Part shown: piece by piece, positions 52,040-60,499 of the stretch
Position numbering within the stretch: position 1 is the first letter of the stretch
Layout: each line of letters begins with the position of its first letter
Origin: UBA685 sp049890115
Lineage (GTDB): Bacteria; Pseudomonadota; Alphaproteobacteria; Puniceispirillales; Puniceispirillaceae
Assembly: GCA_049890115.1 (NCBI GenBank)
Contig: JBMHCC010000039.1
Coordinates: 100,899 to 164,898 of the forward strand
Length of the DNA: 64,000 nt
Direction: 5' to 3'
Notes under the pieces: model-generated
The model's input: only the letters and a program-made list of their open reading frames with translations
Told to the model about the DNA's origin: nothing
Databases searched by the model: none
Position numbers and translations under genes: made by a program

Positions 52040-52217
52040 GAAAATTCATCAAAATTTAATTATTTTTTCCTCTTGATATTTTGTAACATATTGTTTTTTA
52101 ACGATTTATAAATTTTGCCTATTTTTTGGGCAAGTTTTACTGAATCGCAGAAAACTGCCTTATTTCTGATTGAGAAGCAGAGTTATACACAAAGTTTTCC
52201 ACAGCATTAGTGGATAA
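52040..52217. other. AT-rich block with three DnaA-box-like sites (candidate replication origin or DnaA-controlled region)
   Basis: The 386-base gap between the antiporter and uvrC has no credible ORF. It holds an unusually AT-rich stretch (about 52045-52135, long T and A runs). This is followed by TTATACACA (52183-52191), TTTTCCACA (52195-52203) and TTATCCACT on the other strand (52209-52217). TTATNCACA is the DnaA box consensus; the first site matches it perfectly and the others by one mismatch. Box cluster plus adjacent AT-rich DNA is the layout of oriC, but gene context does not confirm it. Confidence 0.4.
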
Positions 52218-52276
52218 GTCAAAAGTGCCGATTCTGTATCAATCTGATAGTCCATCTGCTATAAATCTGGCACGAT

Positions 52277-52316
52277 AATAATCTGGAATAATCTGGAGTA
52301 ATCTCGAGTAATCTGG
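52277..52316 (+). repeat. Four helically phased 10-bp repeats before uvrC
   Basis: Copies AATAATCTGG (52277-52286), AATAATCTGG (52287-52296), AGTAATCTCG (52297-52306) and AGTAATCTGG (52307-52316) lie head to tail with a 10-base period. A fifth relative, ATAAATCTGG, lies at 52261-52270. They begin 60 bases after the last DnaA-like box and end about 50 bases before the uvrC start. Confidence 0.85.
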
Positions 52317-52363
52317 CATATCGCCAGTTGGTGCATCATCACATCAGCGGTAATATTTGTTTT

Positions 52364-54289
52364 ATGAGTGAACAATCTGACAATCCATCAGCGACACAAA
52401 ACAGCCCAGAACCAGATTTCGGCCGCGGATTAGCTTATCTGAAATCACAGCTAAAATCGCTGCCGTCAAAAGCAGGTGTTTACCGGATGCTAGATGCTGA
52501 TGGCGAGGCACTTTATGTTGGCAAGGCACGTGATTTATCGAAAAGGGTGCCAAGCTATACAAGGCCGACCAATCTGAATGCTAGATTAATGCGCATGGTC
52601 GCTGAGACACATCACCTGGAAATCATTGTTACCAGCACAGAAGTTGAAGCATTATTGCTGGAATCTAATCTGATTAAACAGCTGCGTCCACGCTTCAATA
52701 TTCTCCTTCGTGATGACAAATCCTTTGCGCATATCAAATTAACAGCTGACCATCCATTTGGCAGGCTTGTGAAACATCGCGGGCCACAAAATCAAAAGGC
52801 AGATTATTTTGGTCCCTTTGCCTCAGCTGGTGCGGTGAACAGAACTCTGACATCTCTGACCCGTGCCTTTATGTTGCGCACCTGCTCTGATGCTGATTTT
52901 GCGACCAGGTCTCGCCCTTGTTTGCAATATCAGATCAAAAGATGCACAGCCCCTTGTGCTGGCTTTGTGAGCGAGGCTGATTACGCTGAACAGCTGGCAT
53001 CTGCCAGACAATTTCTATCTGGCAAATCAGATCAAGTGCAAAAAGATTACGCTTCTTATATGCATGATGCTGCTGATAGGCTTGATTTTGAAACAGCTGC
53101 ATTATGGCGCAATCGCATCAGAGCTTTGACCATGATCCAAGCATCGCAAGATATCCATATTGAGGGGATAAAAGATGCTGATGTGATAGCTCTTGCCAAT
53201 AAAGGTGGGCAGGTTTGCATCCAAGTCTTCTTTATTCGCAACAGCACGAATTATGGCAATAAGGCCTATTTTCCAGCTCATATTGCCGATGCTAGCAATG
53301 CCCAAATCCTTAGTGCCTTTATTGGTCAATTTTATGATGATAAATTGCCAGCCCCACTCATTTTAACCTCTGAGGCACCAGATGATGCCACCTTATTATC
53401 ACAAGCATTATCAAAACGAGCAGAGCGTAAAATCACGTTAACCAGGCCAGAGCGTGGCAATCGTCGCAAATTAATTGATATGGCATTGCGTAACGCTGAT
53501 GAGGCATTAGCGCGCAAATTGGCTGAATCAGCATCACAAAGCCGCCTGCTTCATGCGCTTGCTGATGCGCTTTCGCTAGAGGATACCCCAAGCCGTATCG
53601 AAATTTATGATAATTCTCACATTCAGGGCACTAATGCCGTTGGTGCTATGGTATGTGCTGGCCCAGAGGGGTTTATCAAATCTGCCTATCGTAAATTTAA
53701 TATGCGCGAGACAGGCAAATATGCGGTCACAGATGGTGATGATTTTGCCATGATGCGCCAAATGATTTATCGCCGCTTTGAAAGAGCTTTAAAAGAAGAC
53801 CCTGACAGAACAACCACAAATTGGCCTAACCTGCTTCTCATTGATGGCGGCAGAGGCCAGCTCAATGCTGTGCGTGAGGTGATGGCAGAATTGCATCTTG
53901 ATGATATTATGGTGGTTGGCGTTTCCAAAGGACCAGATCGCAATGCTGGCAGAGAGCAATTTCATATTGATGGCCGTGAAAGCTTCACCTTGCCACCAGA
54001 TGACCCTGCTATGCATTTTCTGCAAAGGCTTCGTGATGAATCACATCGTTTTGCGATTGGCGCGCACCGCACAAGGCGCACTAAAGCAGCGTTAAAAAAT
54101 CCGCTTGATGAAATTGCAGGTATCGGGCCAAAGCGGAAAAAAGCATTGCTGGCACATTTTGGCTCTGCCAGATCAATAGCCAGAGCTGCTATTTCAGATT
54201 TGATGGTGGTTGAGGGTATTTCCCAAGCCACAGCAGAAGATATTTACCATCATTTCCATTCTGGCGGCGTAAAAAACAACCTATCTTGA
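52364..54289 (+). CDS. uvrC: UvrABC system protein C
   Basis: UvrC makes the dual incisions of nucleotide excision repair. From the ATG at 52364 the protein is 641 aa. It has the GIY-YIG nuclease domain (SKAGVYRMLDADGEALYVGKARDLSKRVPSYT), the central Cys-containing CLQYQIKRCTAPCAGFV segment, a UVR region (ADRLDFETAALWRNRIRAL) and the RNase H-like 5' nuclease region (IEIYDNSHIQGTNAVGAMV, LLIDGGRGQL). A C-terminal helix-hairpin-helix follows (IAGIGPKRKKALLAHFGSA). A TTG at 52328 extends the frame but lacks homology. Confidence 0.97.
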   Translation: MSEQSDNPSATQNSPEPDFGRGLAYLKSQLKSLPSKAGVYRMLDADGEALYVGKARDLSKRVPSYTRPTNLNARLMRMVAETHHLEIIVTSTEVEALLLESNLIKQLRPRFNILLRDDKSFAHIKLTADHPFGRLVKHRGPQNQKADYFGPFASAGAVNRTLTSLTRAFMLRTCSDADFATRSRPCLQYQIKRCTAPCAGFVSEADYAEQLASARQFLSGKSDQVQKDYASYMHDAADRLDFETAALWRNRIRALTMIQASQDIHIEGIKDADVIALANKGGQVCIQVFFIRNSTNYGNKAYFPAHIADASNAQILSAFIGQFYDDKLPAPLILTSEAPDDATLLSQALSKRAERKITLTRPERGNRRKLIDMALRNADEALARKLAESASQSRLLHALADALSLEDTPSRIEIYDNSHIQGTNAVGAMVCAGPEGFIKSAYRKFNMRETGKYAVTDGDDFAMMRQMIYRRFERALKEDPDRTTTNWPNLLLIDGGRGQLNAVREVMAELHLDDIMVVGVSKGPDRNAGREQFHIDGRESFTLPPDDPAMHFLQRLRDESHRFAIGAHRTRRTKAALKNPLDEIAGIGPKRKKALLAHFGSARSIARAAISDLMVVEGISQATAEDIYHHFHSGGVKNNLS

Positions 54290-54399
54290 CGATATTCCAT
54301 CAGTTTTTCAGATATTTATTTGAGTTTCACCTGATGCCCTAGTATCAGTAGAGAAGATGATGGTAATCACATGGTAAAAGGGAGAGGGTTAAGGTTACA

Positions 54400-54969
54400 A
54401 TGTACCGGCAAATTCCAAACATCTTGACCATTTTGCGTCTTTTATCAGCGCCTGTTGTTGCATTGCTTCTGCTTGTCGCACCTGACCCCACAAATGCAGC
54501 GATAGCACTTGTGATTTATATTATCGCAGCTTTAACAGACTGGCTTGATGGTTATCTGGCGCGCCGTTGGGAAATCGTTAGCGGTTTTGGCAGAATGCTT
54601 GATCCCATTGCTGATAAATTGATGGTGATCATCATGCTTATTACCTTGATGGGCACCACAATTTCAGGCCCGCTTTTATATCTGCCAGCTATCATCATCG
54701 TAACCAGAGAAATAATGGTCTCAGGCTTGCGCGAATATATGGCAGGCTTTCAGGTCACCGTTCATGTCACCTGGGCAGCCAAATTAAAAACCACCTGCCA
54801 GCTTATCGCGATTGGTTTTATCATCGCCTATTTCTGTTTTGCACCAGCAACACCGCTTGCCCAATTCTCTTATTGGGCAGGGATGGGCATTTTATGGCTG
54901 GCAGCATTGCTCACAGCACAAACAGGCATCGCTTATTTCAGAGCCTCACTGGCCCATATCAAAGATTAA
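54400..54969 (+). CDS. pgsA: CDP-diacylglycerol-glycerol-3-phosphate 3-phosphatidyltransferase
   Basis: This enzyme makes phosphatidylglycerophosphate, the committed step to PG and cardiolipin. The 189-aa multi-pass membrane protein carries the CDP-alcohol phosphotransferase signature DWLDGYLARRWEIVSGFGRMLDPIADK, with all the metal-binding Asp residues. A GGGAGAGGG-like ribosome-binding site precedes the ATG. Same-strand uvrC-pgsA linkage is common in proteobacteria. Confidence 0.96.
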   Translation: MYRQIPNILTILRLLSAPVVALLLLVAPDPTNAAIALVIYIIAALTDWLDGYLARRWEIVSGFGRMLDPIADKLMVIIMLITLMGTTISGPLLYLPAIIIVTREIMVSGLREYMAGFQVTVHVTWAAKLKTTCQLIAIGFIIAYFCFAPATPLAQFSYWAGMGILWLAALLTAQTGIAYFRASLAHIKD

Positions 54970-54987
54970 TGAAGCTGGCTTATCTGC

Positions 54988-55869
54988 CTAGCGGCGGCCA
55001 TTGACTAAATCTTCATAACCTTGAACCAGCGCTCTTGTGACATTGCCAGGGGTAAATTGGTAATCCCCAATTTGTGAGACAGGTGTCACCTCAGCTGCTG
55101 TACCTGTTAAAAAACATTCTCTGGCATTTGCCATTTCTTCTGGTTTGATATGACGTTCAATCACCTCAAACCCTTCTTCTTTGGCAAGTGCGATGACGGT
55201 GCGGCGTGTGATACCATTTAAAAAGCAATCAGCTTCAGGTGTATGTAATTTGCCATCTTCCATCAAGAAAAAGACATTTGCACCTGTTGCTTCTGCCACA
55301 TAGCCTCGATAATCAAGCATCAGCGCATCATGAAAGCCTTTGCGCTCTGCTGTATGTTTTGACAAGGTACAAATCATATAAAGACCTGCTGCCTTGGCAT
55401 GAACAGGTGCTGATTCTGGTGATGGGCGTTTCCAATCAGCAATATCAAGCGTGATACCCTTCATCTTTGTTTCAGGGTCAAAATAGCTTGGCCATGACCA
55501 GGCAGCGATTGCCACATGAGTGGTTGTCTGTTGTGCTGAAATCGCCATCATCTCAGACCCACGCCAGCAAAAGGCACGGATATAGCCATCAATAATATCA
55601 TTTTCAGCTAGCACCTGCTTTTTAATCTCTTCAATCTCGTCATCGCTGTAAGGAATATCGAAATCAAGCAGCTGACAGGAATTACGCAAACGCTCTGTAT
55701 GCTCACGTGATTTGAAAATAGCACCACCATAAGAGCGTTCGCCCTCAAAAACCATACTGGCATAATGCAGACCATGAGACAAAGTATGCGTTCTGGCATC
55801 ACGCCATGGCATCATCTCACCATCTAGCCAAATCGTACCATCTCTATCATCAAACGGAATTATCGCCAT
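54988..55869 (-). CDS. ilvE: Branched-chain amino acid aminotransferase
   Basis: This class IV PLP enzyme transaminates Leu, Ile and Val. The 293-aa protein begins with DDRDGTIWLDGEMMPWRDARTHTLSHGLHYASMVFEGERSYGG. The PLP lysine lies in VHAKAAGLYMICTLSKHTAERKGFHDALMLDYRGYVAEATGANVF, and the TVIALAKEEGFEVIERHI and FLTGTAAEVTPVSQIG motifs follow. AGAGGG precedes the ATG. It is divergent from the MarR-type regulator. Confidence 0.96.
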   Translation of the reverse strand: MAIIPFDDRDGTIWLDGEMMPWRDARTHTLSHGLHYASMVFEGERSYGGAIFKSREHTERLRNSCQLLDFDIPYSDDEIEEIKKQVLAENDIIDGYIRAFCWRGSEMMAISAQQTTTHVAIAAWSWPSYFDPETKMKGITLDIADWKRPSPESAPVHAKAAGLYMICTLSKHTAERKGFHDALMLDYRGYVAEATGANVFFLMEDGKLHTPEADCFLNGITRRTVIALAKEEGFEVIERHIKPEEMANARECFLTGTAAEVTPVSQIGDYQFTPGNVTRALVQGYEDLVNGRR

Positions 55870-55981
55870 TATTTTGCCCTCTATGATAAATCCCCTTTCC
55901 CGTCATAAGGCTTTGCCTCTCTGCAGGAAATGGAATAATAACGCTTTCATCTGACTAGCAGTATTGTTAATATGGGTCAAC

Positions 55982-56476
55982 ATGGCTGACATAAAACCGT
56001 TAAACAAAGCATTATTTTTAACCGAAGCTGAATTACGCCGCGGCATTGAGTTACTATTTTTTGCCTATCGTGATTTCACCACAGAAGCTGATGATATGCT
56101 AGCTGAGTTTAACCTTGGCAGAGCTCATCACCGTGCCATTTATTTTATTGGTCGGCATCCTGATATGACCGTCTCTGATTTGCTTGATATTCTCAATATC
56201 ACGAAACAAAGCCTTAGCCGTGTGTTATCGCATCTTATCGCAGAAGGCTATGTGGAACAGCGCAGCGGGCCTGTTGATAGACGCCAAAGATTATTGCGTT
56301 TAACAGATAAAGGGCGCACCCTAGAACAGCAAGTCACAGAACTGCAATCAAGACGATTTGCCAAAGCCTATACCCAATGTGGGGCTGGTGCCGTTGATGG
56401 ATTTCAGCGTGTCTTAAGCTATTTGCTGGATGATGACACGCTTAGCGGCTTTAATAGGGATGATATTCAAGAATAG
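55982..56476 (+). CDS. MarR-family regulator (PetP-like)
   Basis: The 164-aa product has the winged helix of MarR regulators (FIGRHPDMTVSDLLDILNITKQSLSRVLSHLIAEGYVEQRSGPVDRRQRLLRLTDKGRTL). Its order before an OmpR-type regulator matches the PetP-PetR arrangement described in Rhodobacter and seen in other alphaproteobacteria next to ilvE; no pet genes are present here. I chose ATG 55982 (MADIKPL); the frame reaches a TTG at 55964. Its stop codon lies inside a duplicated segment before the next gene. Confidence 0.88.
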   Translation: MADIKPLNKALFLTEAELRRGIELLFFAYRDFTTEADDMLAEFNLGRAHHRAIYFIGRHPDMTVSDLLDILNITKQSLSRVLSHLIAEGYVEQRSGPVDRRQRLLRLTDKGRTLEQQVTELQSRRFAKAYTQCGAGAVDGFQRVLSYLLDDDTLSGFNRDDIQE

Positions 56477-56511
56477 GCAGCTAGAGGCAGGAATAGGTAG
56501 CTAGAGGATAG
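56471..56511 (+). repeat. 20-bp tandem duplication before the response regulator gene
   Basis: GAATAGGCAGCTAGAGGCAG (56471-56490) is followed directly by a near-identical copy (56491-56511) ending in GGATAG. The first copy contains the last codon and stop of the MarR gene, the second carries the AGAGG ribosome-binding site of the response regulator. Confidence 0.9.
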
Positions 56512-56512
56512 T

Positions 56513-57202
56513 ATGGCTGAGCCAGCGCATATTTTAGTCATAGATGATGATGATCGCCTCAGAGATCTATTACGTCGCTTTTTAACAGAAAGCGGCTTTC
56601 GTGTGAGTGATGCCGCAAATGCAGCTGATGCACGTCATCTTTTACAAAGCCTGCATTTTGATCTGCTTGTGATTGATGTCATGATGCCAGGTGAAACTGG
56701 TGTTGATTTTCTGGCAACTTTGCGTGCAACCAGCACTGTACCAGCGTTATTTCTAACAGCCCTAGCTGAAACAGAAAATCGCATTGATGGGCTAGAAGCT
56801 GGTGCAGATGATTATATCGCAAAGCCATTTGAGCCACGTGAACTAATTTTACGCATTAAAAATATTCTGGCACGCCAGCCAGCATTGCCAGCTGATATGA
56901 TTGTCCAATTTGGCGATTTCACCTTTGACAGCGAAACAGGCAGGCTCACCAAATCAGGCAAATCTGTTTATATCACCACTGCTGAAAGTGCCCTTTTGGC
57001 TGCTTTTGCAGCAAAGCCAAATGAAACATTATCACGTGATGATATTACTGCCAGCCTATCAGGGCGCATGGAAGGCCGTTCGATTGATGTGGCAATAGCG
57101 CGCTTGCGCCGAAAAATTGAAACAGACCCCAAACAACCAGAACATCTGGCAACATTGCGCGGTGCTGGCTGGATTTTACATACGATTGGCAGCCGGTCAT
57201 GA
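56513..57202 (+). CDS. OmpR-family response regulator (PetR-like)
   Basis: The 229-aa protein has a receiver domain (ILVIDDDDRLRDLLRRFLTESGF, phosphoacceptor Asp in LLVIDVMMPGETG, then LTALAETENRIDGLEAGADDYIAKPFEPREL). A winged-helix output domain follows (SGRMEGRSIDVAIARLRRKIETDPKQPEHLATLRGAGWIL). It overlaps the next gene by four bases (ATGA) and forms a regulator-kinase operon with it, preceded by the MarR gene. Signal and target are unknown. Confidence 0.94.
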   Translation: MAEPAHILVIDDDDRLRDLLRRFLTESGFRVSDAANAADARHLLQSLHFDLLVIDVMMPGETGVDFLATLRATSTVPALFLTALAETENRIDGLEAGADDYIAKPFEPRELILRIKNILARQPALPADMIVQFGDFTFDSETGRLTKSGKSVYITTAESALLAAFAAKPNETLSRDDITASLSGRMEGRSIDVAIARLRRKIETDPKQPEHLATLRGAGWILHTIGSRS

Positions 57203-58518
57203 AGCTGCGTGATTATCTGCCAAAAACATTATTTGGCCGGATGTTATCCATCATCCTGGTCCCCATGATATTGGTTCAGGTGATCACTGTCTTTGTGTTC
57301 TATGAACGCCATTGGGATACCGTGACACGCTATATGGCATCGTCACTGGCATCTGAAATCACCTTGCTGGTTGATGAGATTGCCGCAACAGATAATGATG
57401 AAAGCTTGGAAAATGCTCTGAAAAAAGGGGCGCGTTATTTTAACTTTCAACTGACCTATGAAAGACAGGCTATCTTGGAGCCGCCGCCGCAATTACATTC
57501 TGCCAGCTATGCAGAAGATGTCTTTGCAAGAGCGCTGTCATCACGCATCAGCTATCCTTGGGCGATGGATCTTGTATCAGACCCTGATTTGATATTTATC
57601 CAAATTCAGCAAGGTGACGGGGTTTTAAAAATTGCCGCAGGTCGCAAACGCTTATTTAGCTCAACCAGCTGGACATTTTTAGGATGGACAATCTCCACCT
57701 CAATTTTGTTGTTCTTTGTTGCCTTACTATTCTTGCGTGGTCAGGTTCGTCCTATTCACCGTTTGGCCAATGCTGCCCGCCAACTTGGTCTTGGCCGCGA
57801 AACAGAAGATTTCAGATTAGAGGGCGCACGCGAAATCCGCCTGGCCGGGCGCGCTTTTCAAGCTATGCGTCACCGCATTGACAGGCAGATGAAAGAACGC
57901 ACCACCATGCTAGCAGGTGTCAGCCATGATTTGCGCACGCCGCTTACTAGAATGCGCCTGCAAACAGCCTTAGCCCCGCCAACAGATGATGTCGCTGCTT
58001 TGGAAAATGATATTGCAGAGATGGAGCAGATGATCGAAGGCTATCTGTCTTTTGCCAGAGGTGAAGGCGCTGAGAAATCTGTGACAGCTAGTTTTGAAAA
58101 AATTCTGCGCCAGATTGTTGAACCTTATGCCAAAGCTCATCCAGGGCGCATCAGGCTTGTCTTCCAAAATAATAAATATCCGAATTTCCCAATGCGTGTT
58201 CAGGCTATCAGACGCGCTATTGATAATCTGGTCTCGAATGCCTTGCGCTATGCTGATAGTGCGGAAATTCGTCTCAAGCACCTTGATGAACATCTCATCC
58301 TATTTATTGATGATGATGGGCCTGGCATTGCTGAGGCTGATTATGCAGAGGCGATTAAACCTTTCATGAGACTGGAATCATCTCGCAATAAACAAACTGG
58401 TGGCACGGGTCTTGGCCTGTCTATTGCCTCTGATATCATCTTATCTCATGGCGGTGAGCTAAGCTTGAATAAATCACCGCTTGGTGGTTTGCGTGTGATG
58501 GTAAAGCTGCCTGTATAA
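57199..58518 (+). CDS. EnvZ-like sensor histidine kinase
   Basis: The 439-aa kinase has an N-terminal membrane helix (LFGRMLSIILVPMILVQVITVFVFY), a periplasmic domain of about 125 residues, and a second helix (FLGWTISTSILLFFVALLFL). A HAMP domain, the H-box AGVSHDLRTPLTRMRLQTALA and a HATPase domain follow (AIDNLVSNALRYA N-box, DDDGPGI G1, GGTGLGLSIASDI G2). It should phosphorylate the upstream regulator. It is convergent with csaA. Confidence 0.94.
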   Translation: MKLRDYLPKTLFGRMLSIILVPMILVQVITVFVFYERHWDTVTRYMASSLASEITLLVDEIAATDNDESLENALKKGARYFNFQLTYERQAILEPPPQLHSASYAEDVFARALSSRISYPWAMDLVSDPDLIFIQIQQGDGVLKIAAGRKRLFSSTSWTFLGWTISTSILLFFVALLFLRGQVRPIHRLANAARQLGLGRETEDFRLEGAREIRLAGRAFQAMRHRIDRQMKERTTMLAGVSHDLRTPLTRMRLQTALAPPTDDVAALENDIAEMEQMIEGYLSFARGEGAEKSVTASFEKILRQIVEPYAKAHPGRIRLVFQNNKYPNFPMRVQAIRRAIDNLVSNALRYADSAEIRLKHLDEHLILFIDDDGPGIAEADYAEAIKPFMRLESSRNKQTGGTGLGLSIASDIILSHGGELSLNKSPLGGLRVMVKLPV

Positions 58519-58537
58519 CGCAATCCTTATGGCGCCT

Positions 58538-58882
58538 TTAATGCATTCGGCCGCCATTTGGCACAATCTGATCAGGGCCAAGAAGCACAACCGCGCCTTG
58601 TTCATCAGCCACGCCAAGTGTCAGCACTTCTGATAAAAATGGGCCAATTTGGCGCGGCGGGAAATTCACCACTGCCATTACCTGCCTGCCAAGCAATGTC
58701 TCGTTATCATAATGATCTGTGATTTGTGCAGATGTTTTTTTGATGCCAATCTCTTCACCAAAATCAATGAACAGCTTTAATGCTGGTTTTCGTGCCTCTG
58801 GAAAATCACGCACTTCAATGACAGTTCCCACACGAATATCAACAGCTAAAAAATCATCAAAGCTAATTTCATCAGACATCAT
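58538..58882 (-). CDS. csaA: CsaA-like tRNA-binding protein
   Basis: This small EMAP/OB-fold tRNA-binding domain protein (114 aa) matches CsaA, described as a secretion-related chaperone with tRNA affinity: FDDFLAVDIRVGTVIEVRDFPEARKPALKLFIDFGEEIGIKKTSAQITDHY and the C-terminal DEQGAVVLLGPDQIVPNGGRMH. The second Met (58879) is an alternative start. It lies just downstream of the TetR/COQ9-like gene on the same strand. Confidence 0.94.
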   Translation of the reverse strand: MMSDEISFDDFLAVDIRVGTVIEVRDFPEARKPALKLFIDFGEEIGIKKTSAQITDHYDNETLLGRQVMAVVNFPPRQIGPFLSEVLTLGVADEQGAVVLLGPDQIVPNGGRMH

Positions 58883-58892
58883 CTTGTCCTAT

Positions 58893-59516
58893 CTATTTGT
58901 TACCGCTGATATCATCATCAGATAAAATCTGTAATGTTAATGCCCAGTCACAGGCTTTTTTCAAAGCTTCATCCAGCTTTTTCATCGTTAGTTCCATGCC
59001 AGCTGTCTCATCATCTGCCCAGTCAGAGCGCACCCGCATCACAGTGGCTGTCACCCCTAAAATGCGCGCTTGTTTGCGCCACCCTGTGCTTGTATCGCCG
59101 CAAATAAATAACAGCTTGGCGATTGTTTCAGATAATTGATGTGATAGGGAAAGTCCCAAAAGTGGGTTGCGAAAGGCTGCCTGATGAAGCGCATTTATCT
59201 GACTGCGATATTGTGCAAAATGCTCAAAGCGCATTGTCAGCCCTTCTAGAATTTTATCATAAATACTAGCATCAGGATCATCAGCAAAATCAGCTAAGCT
59301 TTCAGCCAAAGCAGCCTTATCAAGCTCTTGCAATTTTCCCAAAATCAGCTGCATCACATCACCAGCCACCAACACAGCTTCGGCCTCTGTCATATCGCAT
59401 TGTTGGGCAATATCAGGCAGCTTCAGGCTCTCATAGCCTGATAAAGCTAGCTCTTGCCATGCCGCATTTGCCAGCTGGTCTCGTTGGTTGTGATGGCTGT
59501 CATTCATCCTTGTCAC
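58893..59516 (-). CDS. TetR-like/COQ9-related protein
   Basis: The 207-aa protein has a TetR-like N-terminal helix-turn-helix (RDQLANAAWQELALSGYESLKLPDIAQQCDMTEAEAVLVAGD). Its C-terminal half (DWADDETAGMELTMKKLDEALKKACDWALTL) resembles COQ9, the lipid-binding ubiquinone biosynthesis factor that is itself a TetR-fold protein. I cannot decide between a repressor and a COQ9-like role; alphaproteobacterial COQ9 homologs favour the second. It is encoded upstream of csaA. Confidence 0.75.
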   Translation of the reverse strand: MTRMNDSHHNQRDQLANAAWQELALSGYESLKLPDIAQQCDMTEAEAVLVAGDVMQLILGKLQELDKAALAESLADFADDPDASIYDKILEGLTMRFEHFAQYRSQINALHQAAFRNPLLGLSLSHQLSETIAKLLFICGDTSTGWRKQARILGVTATVMRVRSDWADDETAGMELTMKKLDEALKKACDWALTLQILSDDDISGNK

Positions 59517-59576
59517 CTGCTATCATTGCCCGTTCACTTATGACTATAAATAGCTATTTTATGACAAATAACAAGA

Positions 59577-60407
59577 TTACTGGCCAAGGCTTTGCGAGCG
59601 ATCATAAGCAGCTTGCATTGCACGCATCATCAATTCTGCTAGGCCATCATCTGCCATAATATGAGCCAGCGCAGCCGCAGTCGTGCCCCCTTTTGAGGTG
59701 ACATTTATGCGCAAAGTGGCTGGCGTCTCATCACTTTCAGCCATCAAAGCACCTGCACCATAAATTGTTTGCTGCGCCAAAAGTGATGCCATTTCTGGCG
59801 ATAGGCCTAATCTTATGCCAGCTTGTGTCATGGCTTCTGCCATTGCAAAAATATAAGCAGGGCCAGAACCTGACAATGCTGTAACAGCATCAAGCTCTGC
59901 TTCTGCCTGAAGCCTAACCACAAGCCCACAAACACTCATCAGCTCTTCTGCCAAAGCCAGCTGTGCCTCACTTGCGGCGTCATTGCCTATTAAAGCTGTC
60001 ATGCCTTTGCCAATCGCAGCAGGCGTATTTGGCATAGTGCGAATAATCGCTGGCAGCTTTGGTGCGCCTATCATATCAGCTAGCTGCCTCAAAGTTGTTC
60101 CAGCAGCTATCGATAAAAATAATGTGTCAGATATTGCAAGCTTAGAAATATCAGCTAGCGCCTCTGCCATCATTTGCGGTTTCACAGATAACAACATCAT
60201 ATCAGCTTTATTGTGACCAGCTATAATGGCCTTATCTAGGCTGGTAAAATGATGGACTGATGAATGCGCTAAAGCTGGTGAAGATGGATCAAAAAATGGG
60301 TCAATAATGATGAAATCTGTATCATCTGCTAGCGTGCCAGACAGCCAGCCAGCCAGCAAGGCACTGCCCATCTTGCCACACCCCATAATGAAAAACGAAT
60401 TTGCCAT
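59577..60407 (-). CDS. proC: Pyrroline-5-carboxylate reductase
   Basis: ProC catalyses the last step of proline synthesis. The 276-aa protein begins with the NAD(P) motif MGCGKMGSALLAGWL. It has SIAAGTTLRQLADMIG and RTMPNTPAAIGKGMTAL, and the C-terminal family signature in LSGSGPAYIFAMAEAMTQAG and TSKGGTTAAALAHIM. It lies 92 bases downstream of a YbjN gene on the same strand, a linkage frequent in alphaproteobacteria. Confidence 0.96.
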   Translation of the reverse strand: MANSFFIMGCGKMGSALLAGWLSGTLADDTDFIIIDPFFDPSSPALAHSSVHHFTSLDKAIIAGHNKADMMLLSVKPQMMAEALADISKLAISDTLFLSIAAGTTLRQLADMIGAPKLPAIIRTMPNTPAAIGKGMTALIGNDAASEAQLALAEELMSVCGLVVRLQAEAELDAVTALSGSGPAYIFAMAEAMTQAGIRLGLSPEMASLLAQQTIYGAGALMAESDETPATLRINVTSKGGTTAAALAHIMADDGLAELMMRAMQAAYDRSQSLGQ

Positions 60408-60499
60408 AATGCCCCTTTTTGTGATGCTTTATCGGACGCGCCACTTTCTCCTGAACAAGGTTGTCTGATAGACACACCTTTTTCTCATAAGGCCTTGTG

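Noticed and set aside
52277..52316. CRISPR array
   Set aside because: Units are 10 bases, directly adjacent and without spacers. No cas genes are present in the window.
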